DNA of 64,000 nucleotides from Ensifer adhaerens (GCF_000697965.2 NZ_CP015881.1:372001-436000), one strand, 5' to 3'. Shown: positions 36,059 to 45,230, counted from the first letter of the stretch. Numbers and translations are program-made. Notes: generated from the sequence alone by a model not told the origin.

Positions 36059-36840
36059 CCTTCGAAACGATCCGGATCGAAACCGATGCACGCGGTGTCG
36101 CGCGGCTGACCTTGGCACTGCCGCAGAAGCACAACGCGCTTTCGGCGCGGATGATCGGCGAACTGACCGAGGCGGCAGAGCAGCTTTCGGCCGACCGTTC
36201 TGTCCGCGTCGTTATCCTTGAGGGCGAGGGCCGCAGCTTCTGCGCCGGCGGCGACCTCGGCTGGATGCGCGAGCAGTTCGATGCAGACAGGGCGACTCGC
36301 ATTGCTGAGGCGACGCGATTGGCGATGATGTTCAAGGGGCTGAACGAGATCTCGAAGCCCATGATCGGCCGCCTGCATGGCAATGCCTTTGGCGGCGGCG
36401 TTGGCCTCATGAGCATCTGTGACGCGGCGGTTGCCTCGACCGACGCCAAGTTCGGCCTGACCGAAACACGTCTCGGCCTGATCCCGGCGACCATCAGCCC
36501 CTATGTCGTCGCCCGCATCGGCGAGGGTAAGGCGCGGCCGCTGTTCATGTCCGCCCGTCTGTTTGGTGCGGAGGAGGCGCGCGCCTTGGGGCTCGCCACC
36601 ACCGTTGTCACCGCCGACGCGCTGGATGCGGCGATCGAAGCGGAGATCGAGCCCTATCTGGCGGTCGCGCCGGAGGCCACCGGCCGGGCCAAGCGACTGG
36701 CTCGCTCGCTTGGGGCTCCAATCACCGAAAAGACCATTGCCGCGACCATCGAACAGCTTGCCGATTGCTGGGAATCCGATGAGGCGCGTGAGGGTGTCGG
36801 CGCGTTCTTCGACAAGCGCGAGCCCGCCTGGCGGCGATAG
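36055..36840 (+). CDS. Methylglutaconyl-CoA hydratase (crotonase family)
   Basis: This 261-residue enoyl-CoA hydratase has the oxyanion-hole segments GRSFCAGGDLGWM and GNAFGGGVGLMSICD and the acid/base region FGLTETRLGLIPATISPYV. The Glu in TETRLGL and the AT-ISPYV ending resemble LiuC/AUH-type methylglutaconyl-CoA hydratases. It would make HMG-CoA for the lyase just upstream and so completes the pathway. It starts within the lyase stop (ATGA). Substrate assignment rests on operon context as well as similarity. Confidence 0.9.
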   Translation: MTFETIRIETDARGVARLTLALPQKHNALSARMIGELTEAAEQLSADRSVRVVILEGEGRSFCAGGDLGWMREQFDADRATRIAEATRLAMMFKGLNEISKPMIGRLHGNAFGGGVGLMSICDAAVASTDAKFGLTETRLGLIPATISPYVVARIGEGKARPLFMSARLFGAEEARALGLATTVVTADALDAAIEAEIEPYLAVAPEATGRAKRLARSLGAPITEKTIAATIEQLADCWESDEAREGVGAFFDKREPAWRR

Positions 36841-36859
36841 GCGTCCTTGATTTGGGCAT

Positions 36860-36895
36860 GTTTTGATCTTACTTTGATAACACGATGATCAAAAC
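36860..36895. promoter_or_regulatory. Inverted repeat over antitoxin start, candidate autoregulatory operator
   Basis: GTTTTGATC (36860-36868) and GATCAAAAC (36887-36895) are perfect 9-bp inverted arms with an 18-bp gap that includes TTTGATAAC. The right arm covers the proposed antitoxin start codon at 36885. Toxin-antitoxin operons are usually repressed by their antitoxin at such dyads; here the assignment is positional. Confidence 0.6.
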
Positions 36896-37283
36896 AAGTG
36901 CGGATCCTGTCATGGCTGCTGTCGGTCTCAACATCTCCACCGCCCACTACGGCGAGAGCCAGTCGTCCTTCCTGTCCGCTCGGCTGGTCGCCGAACGCCT
37001 TGGCGTGACGCTTGCCGAACTCGCGAAGCTGATCGGTGTCGCGCGCAACACGCTGACGGCGAAGTCCAGTGCCCGAAAGGTCGATGCGGCCTTGAGCAGC
37101 GTCGTCCGTATCCTTGCCATAGCCGGCGAAATGGCGGGCGACGATAGCCGCGCCGTCATCTGGTTCAAGCACCAGCCGATCCCCGGCTGGGCCGGCAAGA
37201 CCGCCTATGATCTCGTCGGCGAGGGCAAGGCCGACAAGGTGCTCGCCTATCTCGAAGCCGTGCGTTCCGGTGTCTACGCCTGA
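36885..37283 (+). CDS. Xre/MbcA/ParS-family antitoxin
   Basis: This 132-residue antitoxin has an Xre-like DNA-binding region (about 25-65, LVAERLGVTLAELAKLIGVA) and a C-terminal DUF2384 toxin-binding domain (WFKHQPIPGWAGKTAYDLVG, VLAYLEAVRSGVYA). It should bind and silence the RES toxin encoded next and repress its own operon. No ribosome site precedes the ATG at 36885; ATG 36912 (MAAVGLN) is an alternative and would move the start out of the inverted repeat. The stop overlaps the toxin start (TGATG). Confidence 0.88.
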   Translation: MIKTSADPVMAAVGLNISTAHYGESQSSFLSARLVAERLGVTLAELAKLIGVARNTLTAKSSARKVDAALSSVVRILAIAGEMAGDDSRAVIWFKHQPIPGWAGKTAYDLVGEGKADKVLAYLEAVRSGVYA

Positions 37284-37792
37284 TGGCGGTTGGTGAGCCG
37301 GTGCGCCTCTGGCGCGCTTATGTGCCGCGCTGGGCGCATGCGCCGCTCTCGGGCGAAGGGGCAGGGCGGTACGGTGGGAGGTGGAATCCCGTTGGAACGC
37401 CGACGATTTACGCCGCCCGCGAGCTCTCGACCGCCTGGGCCGAATACAATCAGGGTTTCGTCCAACACCCGGCGCTGATCGCCCAGCTTGAACTCCGCTT
37501 TGCCCGTCTTGCCGATCTGACGGCGCCGGAGATCCTTTCCGACCTTGGTCTCACCGAAGAAATCCACCGATGCGAATGGCGCGATGCGCTCGATCGTGGT
37601 CTGGTGCCGGAGACGCACCAGCTGCAACTGGCGTTGAGCGACCGAGGCTTCGATGGCCTGATCTATCCGTCCTTCATGTCGCCCGGCGGCACCTGCGTCG
37701 CGCTGTGGCACTGGAACGCGGGCGAGGGTTCCGAACTGAAGGTTATCGATCCCGAAGGGCGCCTGCCGAAAACGCCGGCGTCCTGGCTCTGA
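37283..37792 (+). CDS. RES-domain toxin
   Basis: This 169-residue protein is a complete RES toxin. The conserved Arg lies in LWRAYVPR; GRYGGRWNPVGTPTIYAA has the second Arg and the Tyr, TAWAEY the Glu, and RGFDGLIYPSF with CVALW the Ser-bearing C-terminal part. Characterised RES toxins such as MbcT and the P. putida Res protein consume NAD+ and stop growth; ParT instead modifies Prs. A homologous pair at the same place on S. meliloti pSymB is, as I recall, an active toxin-antitoxin locus. It ends 32 bp before a convergent oxidase gene. Confidence 0.9.
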   Translation: MAVGEPVRLWRAYVPRWAHAPLSGEGAGRYGGRWNPVGTPTIYAARELSTAWAEYNQGFVQHPALIAQLELRFARLADLTAPEILSDLGLTEEIHRCEWRDALDRGLVPETHQLQLALSDRGFDGLIYPSFMSPGGTCVALWHWNAGEGSELKVIDPEGRLPKTPASWL

Positions 37793-37824
37793 AGTTGAGC
37801 CGTTTGCGTGGCGATGAGGCTGCC

Positions 37825-39189
37825 TCAGATCACCTTGCCCGGATTGAGGATGCCGTTCGGGTCGAGCGCCCGTTTGATCCGGTGCATGAGTTCGAGTTCG
37901 GCCGGGCTGCGCGAATGGTCGAGGAAATCCCGCTTCAGCGTGCCGATGCCATGTTCGGCCGAGATCGAGCCTTTGTAGCGCCGCACGATTTCGTAGACGA
38001 TGCCGTCGACGATATGCGGCGTGTCCGCGTCGCTGTCAGGCTCCGAAAAGGCGATATGCAGGTTGCTGTCGGCGACGTGGCCGAAGAAAGAGACATGGGC
38101 GGCCGGGAACCGTTGAGATAGAGCCGCACCACATTCCGCGGCGAAGCGGCCGATATCGCCGATCGGCAGGCTGACGTCGAGGTTGACGAGCGCCGGCAGC
38201 TGGCTGTCCATCGCGTGGCCTTCGCGCACGCTCCAGAACGAACGGCTTTCCTTCTCCGACTGGGCGATCAGCGCATCGGCAATGATCCCATCTTCAAGCG
38301 CCTCACCGAGAAAGGCCTCGAAGCCGTCACGCTCGCTGGCATCACCGAGCAGATCCTGCTCGACGATCACCGCGAAGGGCGGGATTTCATCGAAGAACTT
38401 CAGCTTCTCCGCCTCGGCGTTGAAGCGGAAGTAGTTTTCCCACATCGCCTCGAAGGCCGAGAGGCCGGGCAGGCGGCGTTGGCAGCGCGTGAGGAAGGCG
38501 ACCAGATCGTCGTAGCTTTCGAGAGCGCAGAGCGCCGTCAGCCGGCCGGCGGGCAAGGGCCGCAGGCGCAGGACCGCGCGGGTGATCACGCCGAGCGTTC
38601 CTTCGGAGCCGATGAAGAATTGCCGGAGGTCGTAGCCGGTGTTGTTCTTGATCATCTTGTTGAGCGACGAGATGATCGTGCCGTCGGCGAGCACCGCTTC
38701 GAGACCGAGCACGTTGTCGCGGGTCACGCCGTAGCGAAGCACCCGGATGCCGCCGGCATTGGTGGCGAGGTTGCCGCCGATCTGGCAGGAACCACGGGCG
38801 CCGAGATCGATTGGCAGCAGGAAACCGGCGTCTTCGGCGGCGCGTTGCGCCACTTCGAGCGGCGTTCCGGCCCGCACAGTCATGGTGCCTGCCTGTGGGT
38901 CGATCTCTTCGATGCCGGTGTAACGCTCGAGCGAGATCACCACCGCGTCCTTGCCGGCATTGGCGCCGCCAGCAAGTCCGGTCAGGCCGCCCTGGACGAC
39001 GACCGTTTGGCCGTTCTCGTTGCAGAGCCGGAGGGCCGTGGCGATCTCGCCACTGCTTGTCGGGCGGATCACGGCTTTGGGCAGCTCCCGGCCGGTCAGG
39101 CTGGCGTCGCTCCGGTGGCGTTCGCCGATTTGCGTGCCGGTGAGCACGATGTCGCCGAGGGCTTGTTTCAGGTCGTCGACGATGGTCAT
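37825..39189 (-). CDS. FAD-linked 2-hydroxyacid oxidase/dehydrogenase
   Basis: This 454-residue protein belongs to the GlcD / D-lactate / D-2-hydroxyglutarate dehydrogenase group. The FAD-binding PCMH domain (about 35-215) contains VVVQGGLTGLAGGANAG and LGARGSCQIGGNLATNAGG; the C-terminal domain (about 220-450) contains FFGHVADSNLHIAF with its metal His and SAEHGIGTLKRDFL. It should oxidise a D-2-hydroxyacid and pass electrons to a quinone, cytochrome or electron-transfer flavoprotein. ATG 39189 follows GGAGAAG; the frame extends upstream without domain content. It stands alone between the toxin gene and cysA. Confidence 0.88.
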   Translation of the reverse strand: MTIVDDLKQALGDIVLTGTQIGERHRSDASLTGRELPKAVIRPTSSGEIATALRLCNENGQTVVVQGGLTGLAGGANAGKDAVVISLERYTGIEEIDPQAGTMTVRAGTPLEVAQRAAEDAGFLLPIDLGARGSCQIGGNLATNAGGIRVLRYGVTRDNVLGLEAVLADGTIISSLNKMIKNNTGYDLRQFFIGSEGTLGVITRAVLRLRPLPAGRLTALCALESYDDLVAFLTRCQRRLPGLSAFEAMWENYFRFNAEAEKLKFFDEIPPFAVIVEQDLLGDASERDGFEAFLGEALEDGIIADALIAQSEKESRSFWSVREGHAMDSQLPALVNLDVSLPIGDIGRFAAECGAALSQRFPAAHVSFFGHVADSNLHIAFSEPDSDADTPHIVDGIVYEIVRRYKGSISAEHGIGTLKRDFLDHSRSPAELELMHRIKRALDPNGILNPGKVI

Positions 39190-39352
39190 GCGCTTCTCCT
39201 GGTTCCGCAGCCATTGTCGGCAGCGGGTATCCTTGCTTAGCGCATCGCGAAGCAAACCGATATCCGCACGGCGACTCTCAGCCCGTCGTTGTCGGCGCGC
39301 TTGCACGCTAGGCATGACGAGACGGGTGAAACTGGGCTAGGAGCGCGACCGG

Positions 39353-40477
39353 TCAGCTGCCGGTGCGTGCCAGTTCAAACGGTTCGGCGGTCTCCACTTC
39401 GGCCGGCGGCTCCGGCGTTGCGGCCGCATTCGCCTGCTCCTCCCTGAACAGTTTCCACTTTGTCGGTCGGAAGGCGATGCGGCTGTGGTCGCCGGCAGCG
39501 GCGCGTTCGGGCGAGAGTTCGATCTCGACATGCGGATGGTTGCGGCCAAGGTCAAGTTCGAGATGACGGGTGCCGGCGACGCGGCGGCTGGCGGCAACGA
39601 GGCCGGCAAGGCAACCGCCGCAGCCGTCGATCAGTTCGATGTCGTGCGGGCGGAAGTGCAGTTTCGCGGGGCCGTCGGGCTCGGACGGGGCGCGCAGCCC
39701 GATCGGCCGATCCTCGAACCAGATCTCGCCGTTCTGCAGCGTAACATTGAGGCAGTTCGACTGGCCGATGAAGCCGTAGACGAAGGGCGAGACCGGATGG
39801 TCGTAGATCTCGTCGGGGGTGCCGACCTGTTCGATCACGCCCTTGCTCATGACGACGACGCGGTCGGCGAGCTCCAGCGCCTCGTCCTGGTCATGGGTGA
39901 CGAAGATCGTCGTGTGGCCGGTGCGGTCGTGAATGTCGCGCAGCCACTTGCGCAGTTCTTTTCGGACCTGCGCGTCGAGCGCGCCGAAGGGCTCGTCGAG
40001 CAGAAGCACGTTCGGTTCCACCGCCATGGCGCGGGCGAGCGCCACACGCTGGCGCTGGCCACCCGAGAGCTGCGCCGGATAGCGCTTGTCGAGGCCGGAG
40101 AGCTGGACGAGGTCGAGAAGGTCGAGGGCGCGCTTGCGGATCTCGGCCGACGGCGGGCGGCGATTGGAGGGCCGCACCTTGAGGCCGAAGGCGACGTTGT
40201 CGAGCACGGTCATGTGGCGGAACAAGGCATAGTGCTGGAAGACGAAGCCGATGTTGCGCTCCTGCACGGTCTTTTGCGAGGCATCCTCGTCGCCGAAGAA
40301 GATCGTGCCTTCGGTCGGGCTTTCGAGCCCGGCAACGAGACGCAGAAGCGTCGTCTTGCCGGAGCCGGAGGGGCCGAGCAGCGCGATCAGCTCGCCGGAG
40401 CGGATGTCGAGCGAGACGTCGTCGAGCGCCGGGAAGCGGCCGAATTCCTTGCGGATGTTGTGAACGCGCACGTCCAT
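39353..40477 (-). CDS. cysA: Sulfate/thiosulfate importer ATPase CysA
   Basis: This 374-residue ATPase has Walker [11 protein letters not shown]-loop FVFQHYALF, signature [15 protein letters not shown], Walker [12 protein letters not shown] and H-loop [13 protein letters not shown]-terminal TOBE-like region (about 240-345) follows, as in CysA. It energises sulfate or thiosulfate import for cysteine synthesis. It is the last gene of the leftward cysPTWA operon, 31 nt after cysW. The final 25 residues are Ala/Pro/Glu-rich and probably disordered. Confidence 0.92.
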   Translation of the reverse strand: MDVRVHNIRKEFGRFPALDDVSLDIRSGELIALLGPSGSGKTTLLRLVAGLESPTEGTIFFGDEDASQKTVQERNIGFVFQHYALFRHMTVLDNVAFGLKVRPSNRRPPSAEIRKRALDLLDLVQLSGLDKRYPAQLSGGQRQRVALARAMAVEPNVLLLDEPFGALDAQVRKELRKWLRDIHDRTGHTTIFVTHDQDEALELADRVVVMSKGVIEQVGTPDEIYDHPVSPFVYGFIGQSNCLNVTLQNGEIWFEDRPIGLRAPSEPDGPAKLHFRPHDIELIDGCGGCLAGLVAASRRVAGTRHLELDLGRNHPHVEIELSPERAAAGDHSRIAFRPTKWKLFREEQANAAATPEPPAEVETAEPFELARTGS

Positions 40478-40508
40478 GACAATACCTTTCGAATGCCGGC
40501 TTTCCCGG

Positions 40509-41429
40509 TCAGTGCCTGCGGCTGGCGGCGATCTCGGCGCTGTAGCGGATCTCCAGCGCCGTCTTCAAAATCAGGGTGATCAGCGCCAGCAGCGCCAGCA
40601 ACGCCGCCACCGCGAAAGCGGCGACGAAGTTGTATTCATTATAGAGGATTTCGACCTGCAACGGCATGGTGTTGGTCTCGCCGCGGATATGGCCGGACAC
40701 CACCGAGACGGCGCCGAACTCGCCCATGGCGCGGGCGTTGCACAAAAGCACGCCGTAAAGCAGCCCCCATTTGATGTTGGGCAGCGTCACATGCCAGAAG
40801 GTCTGCCAGCCCGATGCCCCGAGAGACAAGGCTGCCTCCTCGTCGCTACTGCCCTGTTCCTGCATCAACGGGATCAGCTCGCGGGCGACGAAGGGGAAGG
40901 TGACGAAGACGGTGGCGAGCACCAGGCCCGGCACGGCAAAGAGGATCTGGATGCCGTGGCTCTGCAGCCAGGGACCAAGGACACTGTGCGAGCCGAACAG
41001 AAGCACGAAGACGAGGCCGGAGATCACCGGCGAGACCGAGAACGGCAGGTCGATCAGCGTCGTCAGGAAGGCCTTGCCCTTGAACTCGAACTTGGCGATC
41101 GCCCAGGCGGCGGCCACGCCGAAGACGAGGTTGAGCGGCACGGCGATGGCGGCGACGATCAGCGTCAGGCGGATGGCGGAAAAGGTTTCGGCATCGCCAA
41201 GGGCCAGCACGAATTCCGTCACGCCCTTGCGCAGCGCCTCGGTAAAGACGGCGGCGAGCGGCAAAAGCAAAAACAGTGCGACGAAGGCGAGCGCCGTGAT
41301 CGTCAGCGTCAGCCGGGCAAAGCGGCTTTCGGAGGTGGCAGCGGCCAGTTCCGGCAGGGCGGCGCGAGGGCCGGAGGCCGGACTGAGACCGGGACTGGGT
41401 GCTGAGGCGGCGGTCAGGTCATGCGACAT
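40509..41429 (-). CDS. cysW: Sulfate importer permease CysW
   Basis: This 306-residue inner-membrane permease has six hydrophobic segments and the coupling-helix region [21 protein letters not shown]. The [12 protein letters not shown] segment and [15 protein letters not shown] are typical of CysW. The ATG at 41429 is chosen because GGAG lies 8 nt upstream; the ATG at 41435 is only 2 nt from that site. The N-terminus (about 45 residues, Ala/Ser/Pro-rich) is longer than in E. coli CysW. It overlaps the end of cysT by 11 nt. Confidence 0.91.
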   Translation of the reverse strand: MSHDLTAASAPSPGLSPASGPRAALPELAAATSESRFARLTLTITALAFVALFLLLPLAAVFTEALRKGVTEFVLALGDAETFSAIRLTLIVAAIAVPLNLVFGVAAAWAIAKFEFKGKAFLTTLIDLPFSVSPVISGLVFVLLFGSHSVLGPWLQSHGIQILFAVPGLVLATVFVTFPFVARELIPLMQEQGSSDEEAALSLGASGWQTFWHVTLPNIKWGLLYGVLLCNARAMGEFGAVSVVSGHIRGETNTMPLQVEILYNEYNFVAAFAVAALLALLALITLILKTALEIRYSAEIAASRRH

Positions 41430-42285
41430 AGACATATCTCCGCCGGCTCCAGGCCTGGATCGAGTTGATGAGGAGCAGCATGGCAAACGAGATCGCCAGC
41501 ATGACAGCGGCAATCGCTGTCGCAGCCGCATAGTTGAACTCTTCGAGCCGGATGACGATCAGCAGCGGGGCGATCTCGGAGACGTAAGGCAGGTTGCCGG
41601 CGATGAAGATCACCGAGCCGTATTCGCCGACACCACGGGCAAAGGCGAGCGCAAAGCCGGTGAGGCCGGCTGGCAAGAGCCCCGGCAAAAGCACCCGGCT
41701 GATCGTCTGGAAGCGGCTGGCGCCAAGGGTGGCTGCAGCTTCCTCCACTTCCTTGTCGATCTCCTCCATGATCGGCTGCACGGTCCTGACCACAAAGGGC
41801 AGGCCGACGAAGATCAGGGCGATGACGATGCCGGCCGGAGTGAAGGCGATCTTGAGGCCAAGCGGCTCCAGGAACTGGCCGATCCAGCCGTTCGGGGCAT
41901 AGAGCGTCGTCAGCGCAATGCCGGCAACCGCGGTCGGCAGCGCAAAGGGCAGGTCGACCATGGCGTCGATCACCCGCTTGCCGGGGAACCGGTAGCGCAC
42001 CAATACCCAGGCGAGGATGACGCCGAAGACGAGATTGATAACGGCGGCGATAAAGGCCGTGCCGAAGGAGATCTTCAAGGCATTGAGCGTGCGCGGATCA
42101 AGCGCCAGCGCCACGAACTGCGCCCAGCCGAGCCCGCTGGCGCGAAACACCAGACCCGACAGCGGGATCAACACGATCAGAACCAGCCAGCTCAGCGTGA
42201 TCCCGAGCGACAATCCAAATCCAGGCAAAACACTCGGCTGGCGAAATCGCCAGGGTGCAGTCTTCGTCGCATCCGTCAATGGCAC
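41419..42285 (-). CDS. cysT: Sulfate importer permease CysT
   Basis: This 288-residue permease (CysT, also called CysU) has six hydrophobic segments. [20 protein letters not shown], the coupling region [21 protein letters not shown] and [16 protein letters not shown] are characteristic. It pairs with CysW to form the sulfate channel. AAAGG precedes the ATG. A long hairpin separates it from the binding-protein gene upstream. Confidence 0.92.
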   Translation of the reverse strand: MPLTDATKTAPWRFRQPSVLPGFGLSLGITLSWLVLIVLIPLSGLVFRASGLGWAQFVALALDPRTLNALKISFGTAFIAAVINLVFGVILAWVLVRYRFPGKRVIDAMVDLPFALPTAVAGIALTTLYAPNGWIGQFLEPLGLKIAFTPAGIVIALIFVGLPFVVRTVQPIMEEIDKEVEEAAATLGASRFQTISRVLLPGLLPAGLTGFALAFARGVGEYGSVIFIAGNLPYVSEIAPLLIVIRLEEFNYAAATAIAAVMLAISFAMLLLINSIQAWSRRRYVYVA

Positions 42286-42356
42286 TACCTTTGCAGTCTT
42301 TACGCGGCACGATGAAACGCGCTTCGCTCGAGGGCTCGGCCCGGCGCGACGCGAAG

Positions 42357-42393
42357 CAGCGCGCGCAGCCGGGCTCGCCGGCTGCGCGCGCTG
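42357..42393 (-). repeat. 16-bp perfect stem-loop between cysP and cysT
   Basis: CAGCGCGCGCAGCCGG (42357-42372) pairs without mismatch with 42378-42393 across a 5-nt loop. It begins 9 nt after the cysP stop codon on the transcribed strand, with no T-run before cysT. It is the strongest hairpin in the window and should shield the cysP mRNA and lower expression of the membrane genes relative to the binding protein. Confidence 0.75.
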
Positions 42394-42401
42394 TTCAGGT
42401 T

Positions 42402-43427
42402 TTATTGGCCCGGCTTGTAGAGCGTGTCGAAGACACCGCCGTCGCCGAAGAATTTCGGCTGGGCTTCTTTCCAGCCGCCGAAGTCTTCGATGGTGACGAG
42501 CTTCAGTTCGCCGAACCGCTTGATATCGGCCGGGTCTGCCGCTGCCGGCTTGAACGGCCGGTAGTAGTGCTTGGCCGCGATCTTCTGGCCGGCATCGCTG
42601 TAGAGGTAGCCGAGATAGGCTTCCGCCACCTTGCGTGTACCCTTGGTGTCGACGTTGCCGTCGACGAGCGCTACGGGCGGCTCCGCCTTGATCGAGATCG
42701 ACGGCGTGACGATCTCGAACTTGTCGGGGCCGAGTTCCTCGAGCGACAGGTAGGCTTCGTTTTCCCAGGCGAGCAGCACGTCGCCGAGGCCGCGCTGCAC
42801 GAAGGTCGTCGTAGCGCCACGCGCGCCGGTATCGAGCACCGGCACGTGCTTGAAGAGCTCGGTCACATATTCCTGCGCCTTGGCGTCGTCACCGCCATTG
42901 GCGGAGCGGCCATAGGCCCAGGCAGCGAGGAAGTTCCAGCGCGCGCCGCCCGAGGTCTTCGGGTTTGGCGTGATCACCTGGATATCGGGCTTGACCAGAT
43001 CGCCCCAGTCCTTGATGCCCTTGGGGTTGCCCTTGCGCACCAGGAACACGATCGTCGACGTGTAGGGCGCGCTGTTGTTTTCGAACTTCGTCTTCCAGTC
43101 TGCCGGGATCTTGCCGGTTTCCTTGGCGATCGCGTCGATGTCCGCTTCGAGCGCCAGCGTCACGACGTCGGCCTGCAGGCCGTCGATGACCGAGCGGGCC
43201 TGCTTGCCCGAACCGCCGTGCGACGTCTGGATCGTCACGGTCTCACCGGTGTCCGCCTTCCACTTCTCGGCAAAGGCAGCATTGAAGTCCTTGTAGAGTT
43301 CTCGTGTCGGATCATAAGACACGTTCAGGATCGTCGTGTCGGCAAACGCAACACTTGCAGCTCCCAGCTGCAGGCCTCCGAGCACGATTGCCAGTCCCAC
43401 CATTCCGGTAATTCGTCCAAAGACCAT
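42402..43427 (-). CDS. cysP: Periplasmic sulfate-binding protein
   Basis: This 341-residue protein of the Sbp/CysP family has a signal peptide ending ASVAFA and sulfate-site stretches VSYDPTRELYKDFN, TSHGGSGKQARSVIDGLQAD, NPKTSGGARWNFLAAWAY and GARGATTTFVQRGLGDVLLAWE. It delivers sulfate or thiosulfate to CysTW. ATG 43427 is chosen because GGAGG sits 5 nt before it; the ATG at 43439 lies upstream of, and partly overlaps, that ribosome site. It heads the operon. Distinguishing sulfate from thiosulfate binding is not possible by eye; the gene could equally be called sbp. Confidence 0.92.
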   Translation of the reverse strand: MVFGRITGMVGLAIVLGGLQLGAASVAFADTTILNVSYDPTRELYKDFNAAFAEKWKADTGETVTIQTSHGGSGKQARSVIDGLQADVVTLALEADIDAIAKETGKIPADWKTKFENNSAPYTSTIVFLVRKGNPKGIKDWGDLVKPDIQVITPNPKTSGGARWNFLAAWAYGRSANGGDDAKAQEYVTELFKHVPVLDTGARGATTTFVQRGLGDVLLAWENEAYLSLEELGPDKFEIVTPSISIKAEPPVALVDGNVDTKGTRKVAEAYLGYLYSDAGQKIAAKHYYRPFKPAAADPADIKRFGELKLVTIEDFGGWKEAQPKFFGDGGVFDTLYKPGQ

Positions 43428-43598
43428 TTCGACCTCCATTGGTTACCAGATAAAACTATCAATTTTGTCGACTGCTACAACGTAAACCGATGACGCCAGA
43501 AGCAGCTATGGGGAAATGTCCTATCGTTTTGTCGGGCTTTTCGGGAACGGTTTGCCTGCAACCGCCTCCGCGACCGCGCCAAACCAACGACAGAATAC

Positions 43599-44114
43599 AT
43601 GGAGAGCGCGAAGCGGCTGTCCAGAAAAAATGCGCGGCGGCGGAAATATTTGGCGCGCATCTGCGAGGAGGCGACGACGGCCGTGCTCGGCCGGCTGAAC
43701 GCCGAAGACTTCCTCGGTTACTGGTCGGCGGTTGCCGGGGACGAAGCGGCCTGCTCTCGCGACCGCGGCTATGCGGACGGGCTGGTCGTGGCGGAAAAGG
43801 TGGTGTTTTCGAGGATGCTGACCGAAGCTCCCTGGGAGCGCACGCGGATCGCGAATGGATCGGTGATGGACGTCGTTTCAGACCTCAAGGCGTCCGGCGA
43901 AGGTGACATTCTCGTCAACAGCAGCGCCAGCCTCATCAAGTCGCTCCTTTCGGCCGACATGATCGACAGGCCCTATCTGCTGATCTGCCTGGAGATTGCA
44001 GGAGGTGGCGCGCGGCTCTTCGAGGACGGCCTGCCGGGCACGACGTGGCGCGTTGCGCACCAGGAGACGGGTGAGCGGGGCAAGATCGCGCTCGTTTATG
44101 ACCGGGTCCGCTGA
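43599..44114 (+). CDS. Shortened RibD/DHFR-fold protein
   Basis: This 171-residue frame matches the C-terminal three quarters of RibD_C/DHFR-like proteins (YyaP type): TTAVLGRLNAEDFLGYWSA, then DILVNSSASLIKSLLSADMI and GGGARLFEDGLPG. The usual first strand with its SLDG nucleotide-binding motif is absent; the start is a Lys/Arg-rich stretch (KRLSRKNARRRKYLARI) instead. No upstream frame supplies the missing part. The ribosome site is poor. It may be a diverged or decaying gene with impaired NADPH binding. It is divergent from cysP and convergent with the next gene. Confidence 0.65.
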   Translation: MESAKRLSRKNARRRKYLARICEEATTAVLGRLNAEDFLGYWSAVAGDEAACSRDRGYADGLVVAEKVVFSRMLTEAPWERTRIANGSVMDVVSDLKASGEGDILVNSSASLIKSLLSADMIDRPYLLICLEIAGGGARLFEDGLPGTTWRVAHQETGERGKIALVYDRVR

Positions 44115-44133
44115 GCGCGGAGCGTCAAGAGTG

Positions 44134-44154
44134 GCGGCGCGGCAAACGCGCCGC
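44134..44154. terminator. Stem-loop between convergent genes
   Basis: GCGGCGCG and CGCGCCGC form a perfect 8-bp stem with loop GCAAA between the ends of the RibD-like and aldolase-family genes. It is plausibly a bidirectional terminator although T-runs are absent. Confidence 0.5.
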
Positions 44155-44171
44155 TCAACTATGGCGACCGG

Positions 44172-45230
44172 CTAAAGCACGTGGCCGCGCGCCACTACCG
44201 GCCAGATATCCTTCAGCCTGTCGCCTTCGACGATATGGACGGCGTCGAACATGTTGGTCACGACGCAGGCGTGGTTCGGCACGATCCTCAGCTGCTCGCC
44301 GACCTTGAGCCCGATTGGCCCGTCGGTGACGAGGCGGCCGTGTTCCTCAGAGAGCTGGTCGATGCGGATGTCGTCGCGGCCGAGCACGTGGCCGTAGCCG
44401 GTGAGGCCGAGTAGATCCGAGGTCAGCACCTTGCTGCCGGCATCGATGATGGCGCGGTTCTCGGAGGGGACCGAGACGACGGTCGCAAGCACCGTCAGCG
44501 CGCACTCGTCCCAGCCGGCGACGCCGCGCGAAACCAGCGAGCGGTCGTTGTAGATATAGGTTCCGGGGCGGTATTCGCTGGCAACAGGCGCGCCGTCGGC
44601 ATGCATCATGCTCGGCGTGCCGCCTGAGGTGATGGCGGGGACAGTGATGCCGTCGGCCTCGATCAACTGCTTCGCCTCGCTCATGAAGGCCTGGACCTTC
44701 GCCTGGCCGTTGACGGGCGGATAGGTCATCAGGCCGCCGAACACGAGCCCCTTTGCCTCTTCGATCCGGCGGGCGAGCTTGGCGGCCTCTGCCGGGGAGC
44801 CGACACCGCAGCGATCGGCGCCGGTGTTGCATTCGACAAGCACGTGCAGCGGCTTGTCCTTGTCGGCGAAATAGCCGGCGAGCCCGTCGATGACCGTTTC
44901 GCTGTCGGCGACGACCGAGAGCGAAACGCGGTCATTGAGCCGCTCCAGCCGCGCCATCTTGGCGTCGCCGAGAATGTTGTAGGTGATCAGCACGTCCTTG
45001 ATCCGGTCGCTGCCCGCAACCATTGCCTCCGCCTCGGTGACCTTCTGGCAGGTGATGCCGATGGCGCCGGCTTGAAGTTGAAGCTCGGCCATCTGCGGCA
45101 GCTTGTGCGTCTTGATGTGGGGGCGCACGCGAATGCCGTGCTCATCCGCATAGGCCTGAAAGCGCTCGATGTTGCGCTTGGCAATTTCAAGATCGACGAG
45201 AACGGCCGGGGTTTCGATCGGCAGGGGCAT
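44172..45230 (-). CDS. D-threonine-aldolase-family PLP enzyme
   Basis: This 352-residue fold-type III PLP enzyme has an alanine-racemase-like barrel with the PLP Lys in VRPHIKTHK, ITSGGTPSM for phosphate binding, and a C-terminal D-serine-dehydratase-like domain whose metal ligands sit in PNHACVVTNM. Members cleave D-threonine and other D-beta-hydroxy amino acids to glycine and an aldehyde, or dehydrate D-serine. GAGGAG lies 10 nt upstream of the ATG. It is divergent from a polar amino-acid importer, which may bring in its substrate. The exact substrate is not determined. Confidence 0.85.
   Translation of the reverse strand: MPLPIETPAVLVDLEIAKRNIERFQAYADEHGIRVRPHIKTHKLPQMAELQLQAGAIGITCQKVTEAEAMVAGSDRIKDVLITYNILGDAKMARLERLNDRVSLSVVADSETVIDGLAGYFADKDKPLHVLVECNTGADRCGVGSPAEAAKLARRIEEAKGLVFGGLMTYPPVNGQAKVQAFMSEAKQLIEADGITVPAITSGGTPSMMHADGAPVASEYRPGTYIYNDRSLVSRGVAGWDECALTVLATVVSVPSENRAIIDAGSKVLTSDLLGLTGYGHVLGRDDIRIDQLSEEHGRLVTDGPIGLKVGEQLRIVPNHACVVTNMFDAVHIVEGDRLKDIWPVVARGHVL

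Noticed and set aside
40771..42315. 514-codon plus-strand frame opposite cysT and cysW
   Set aside because: It covers two permeases with clear family motifs; the translated text is Arg/Ser/Lys-rich and unlike any family.
43490..43906. Alternative 138-codon frame that might restore the RibD-like N-terminus
   Set aside because: It lacks the SLDG-type motif and is in a different frame with no conserved continuation, so a simple frameshift is not supported.
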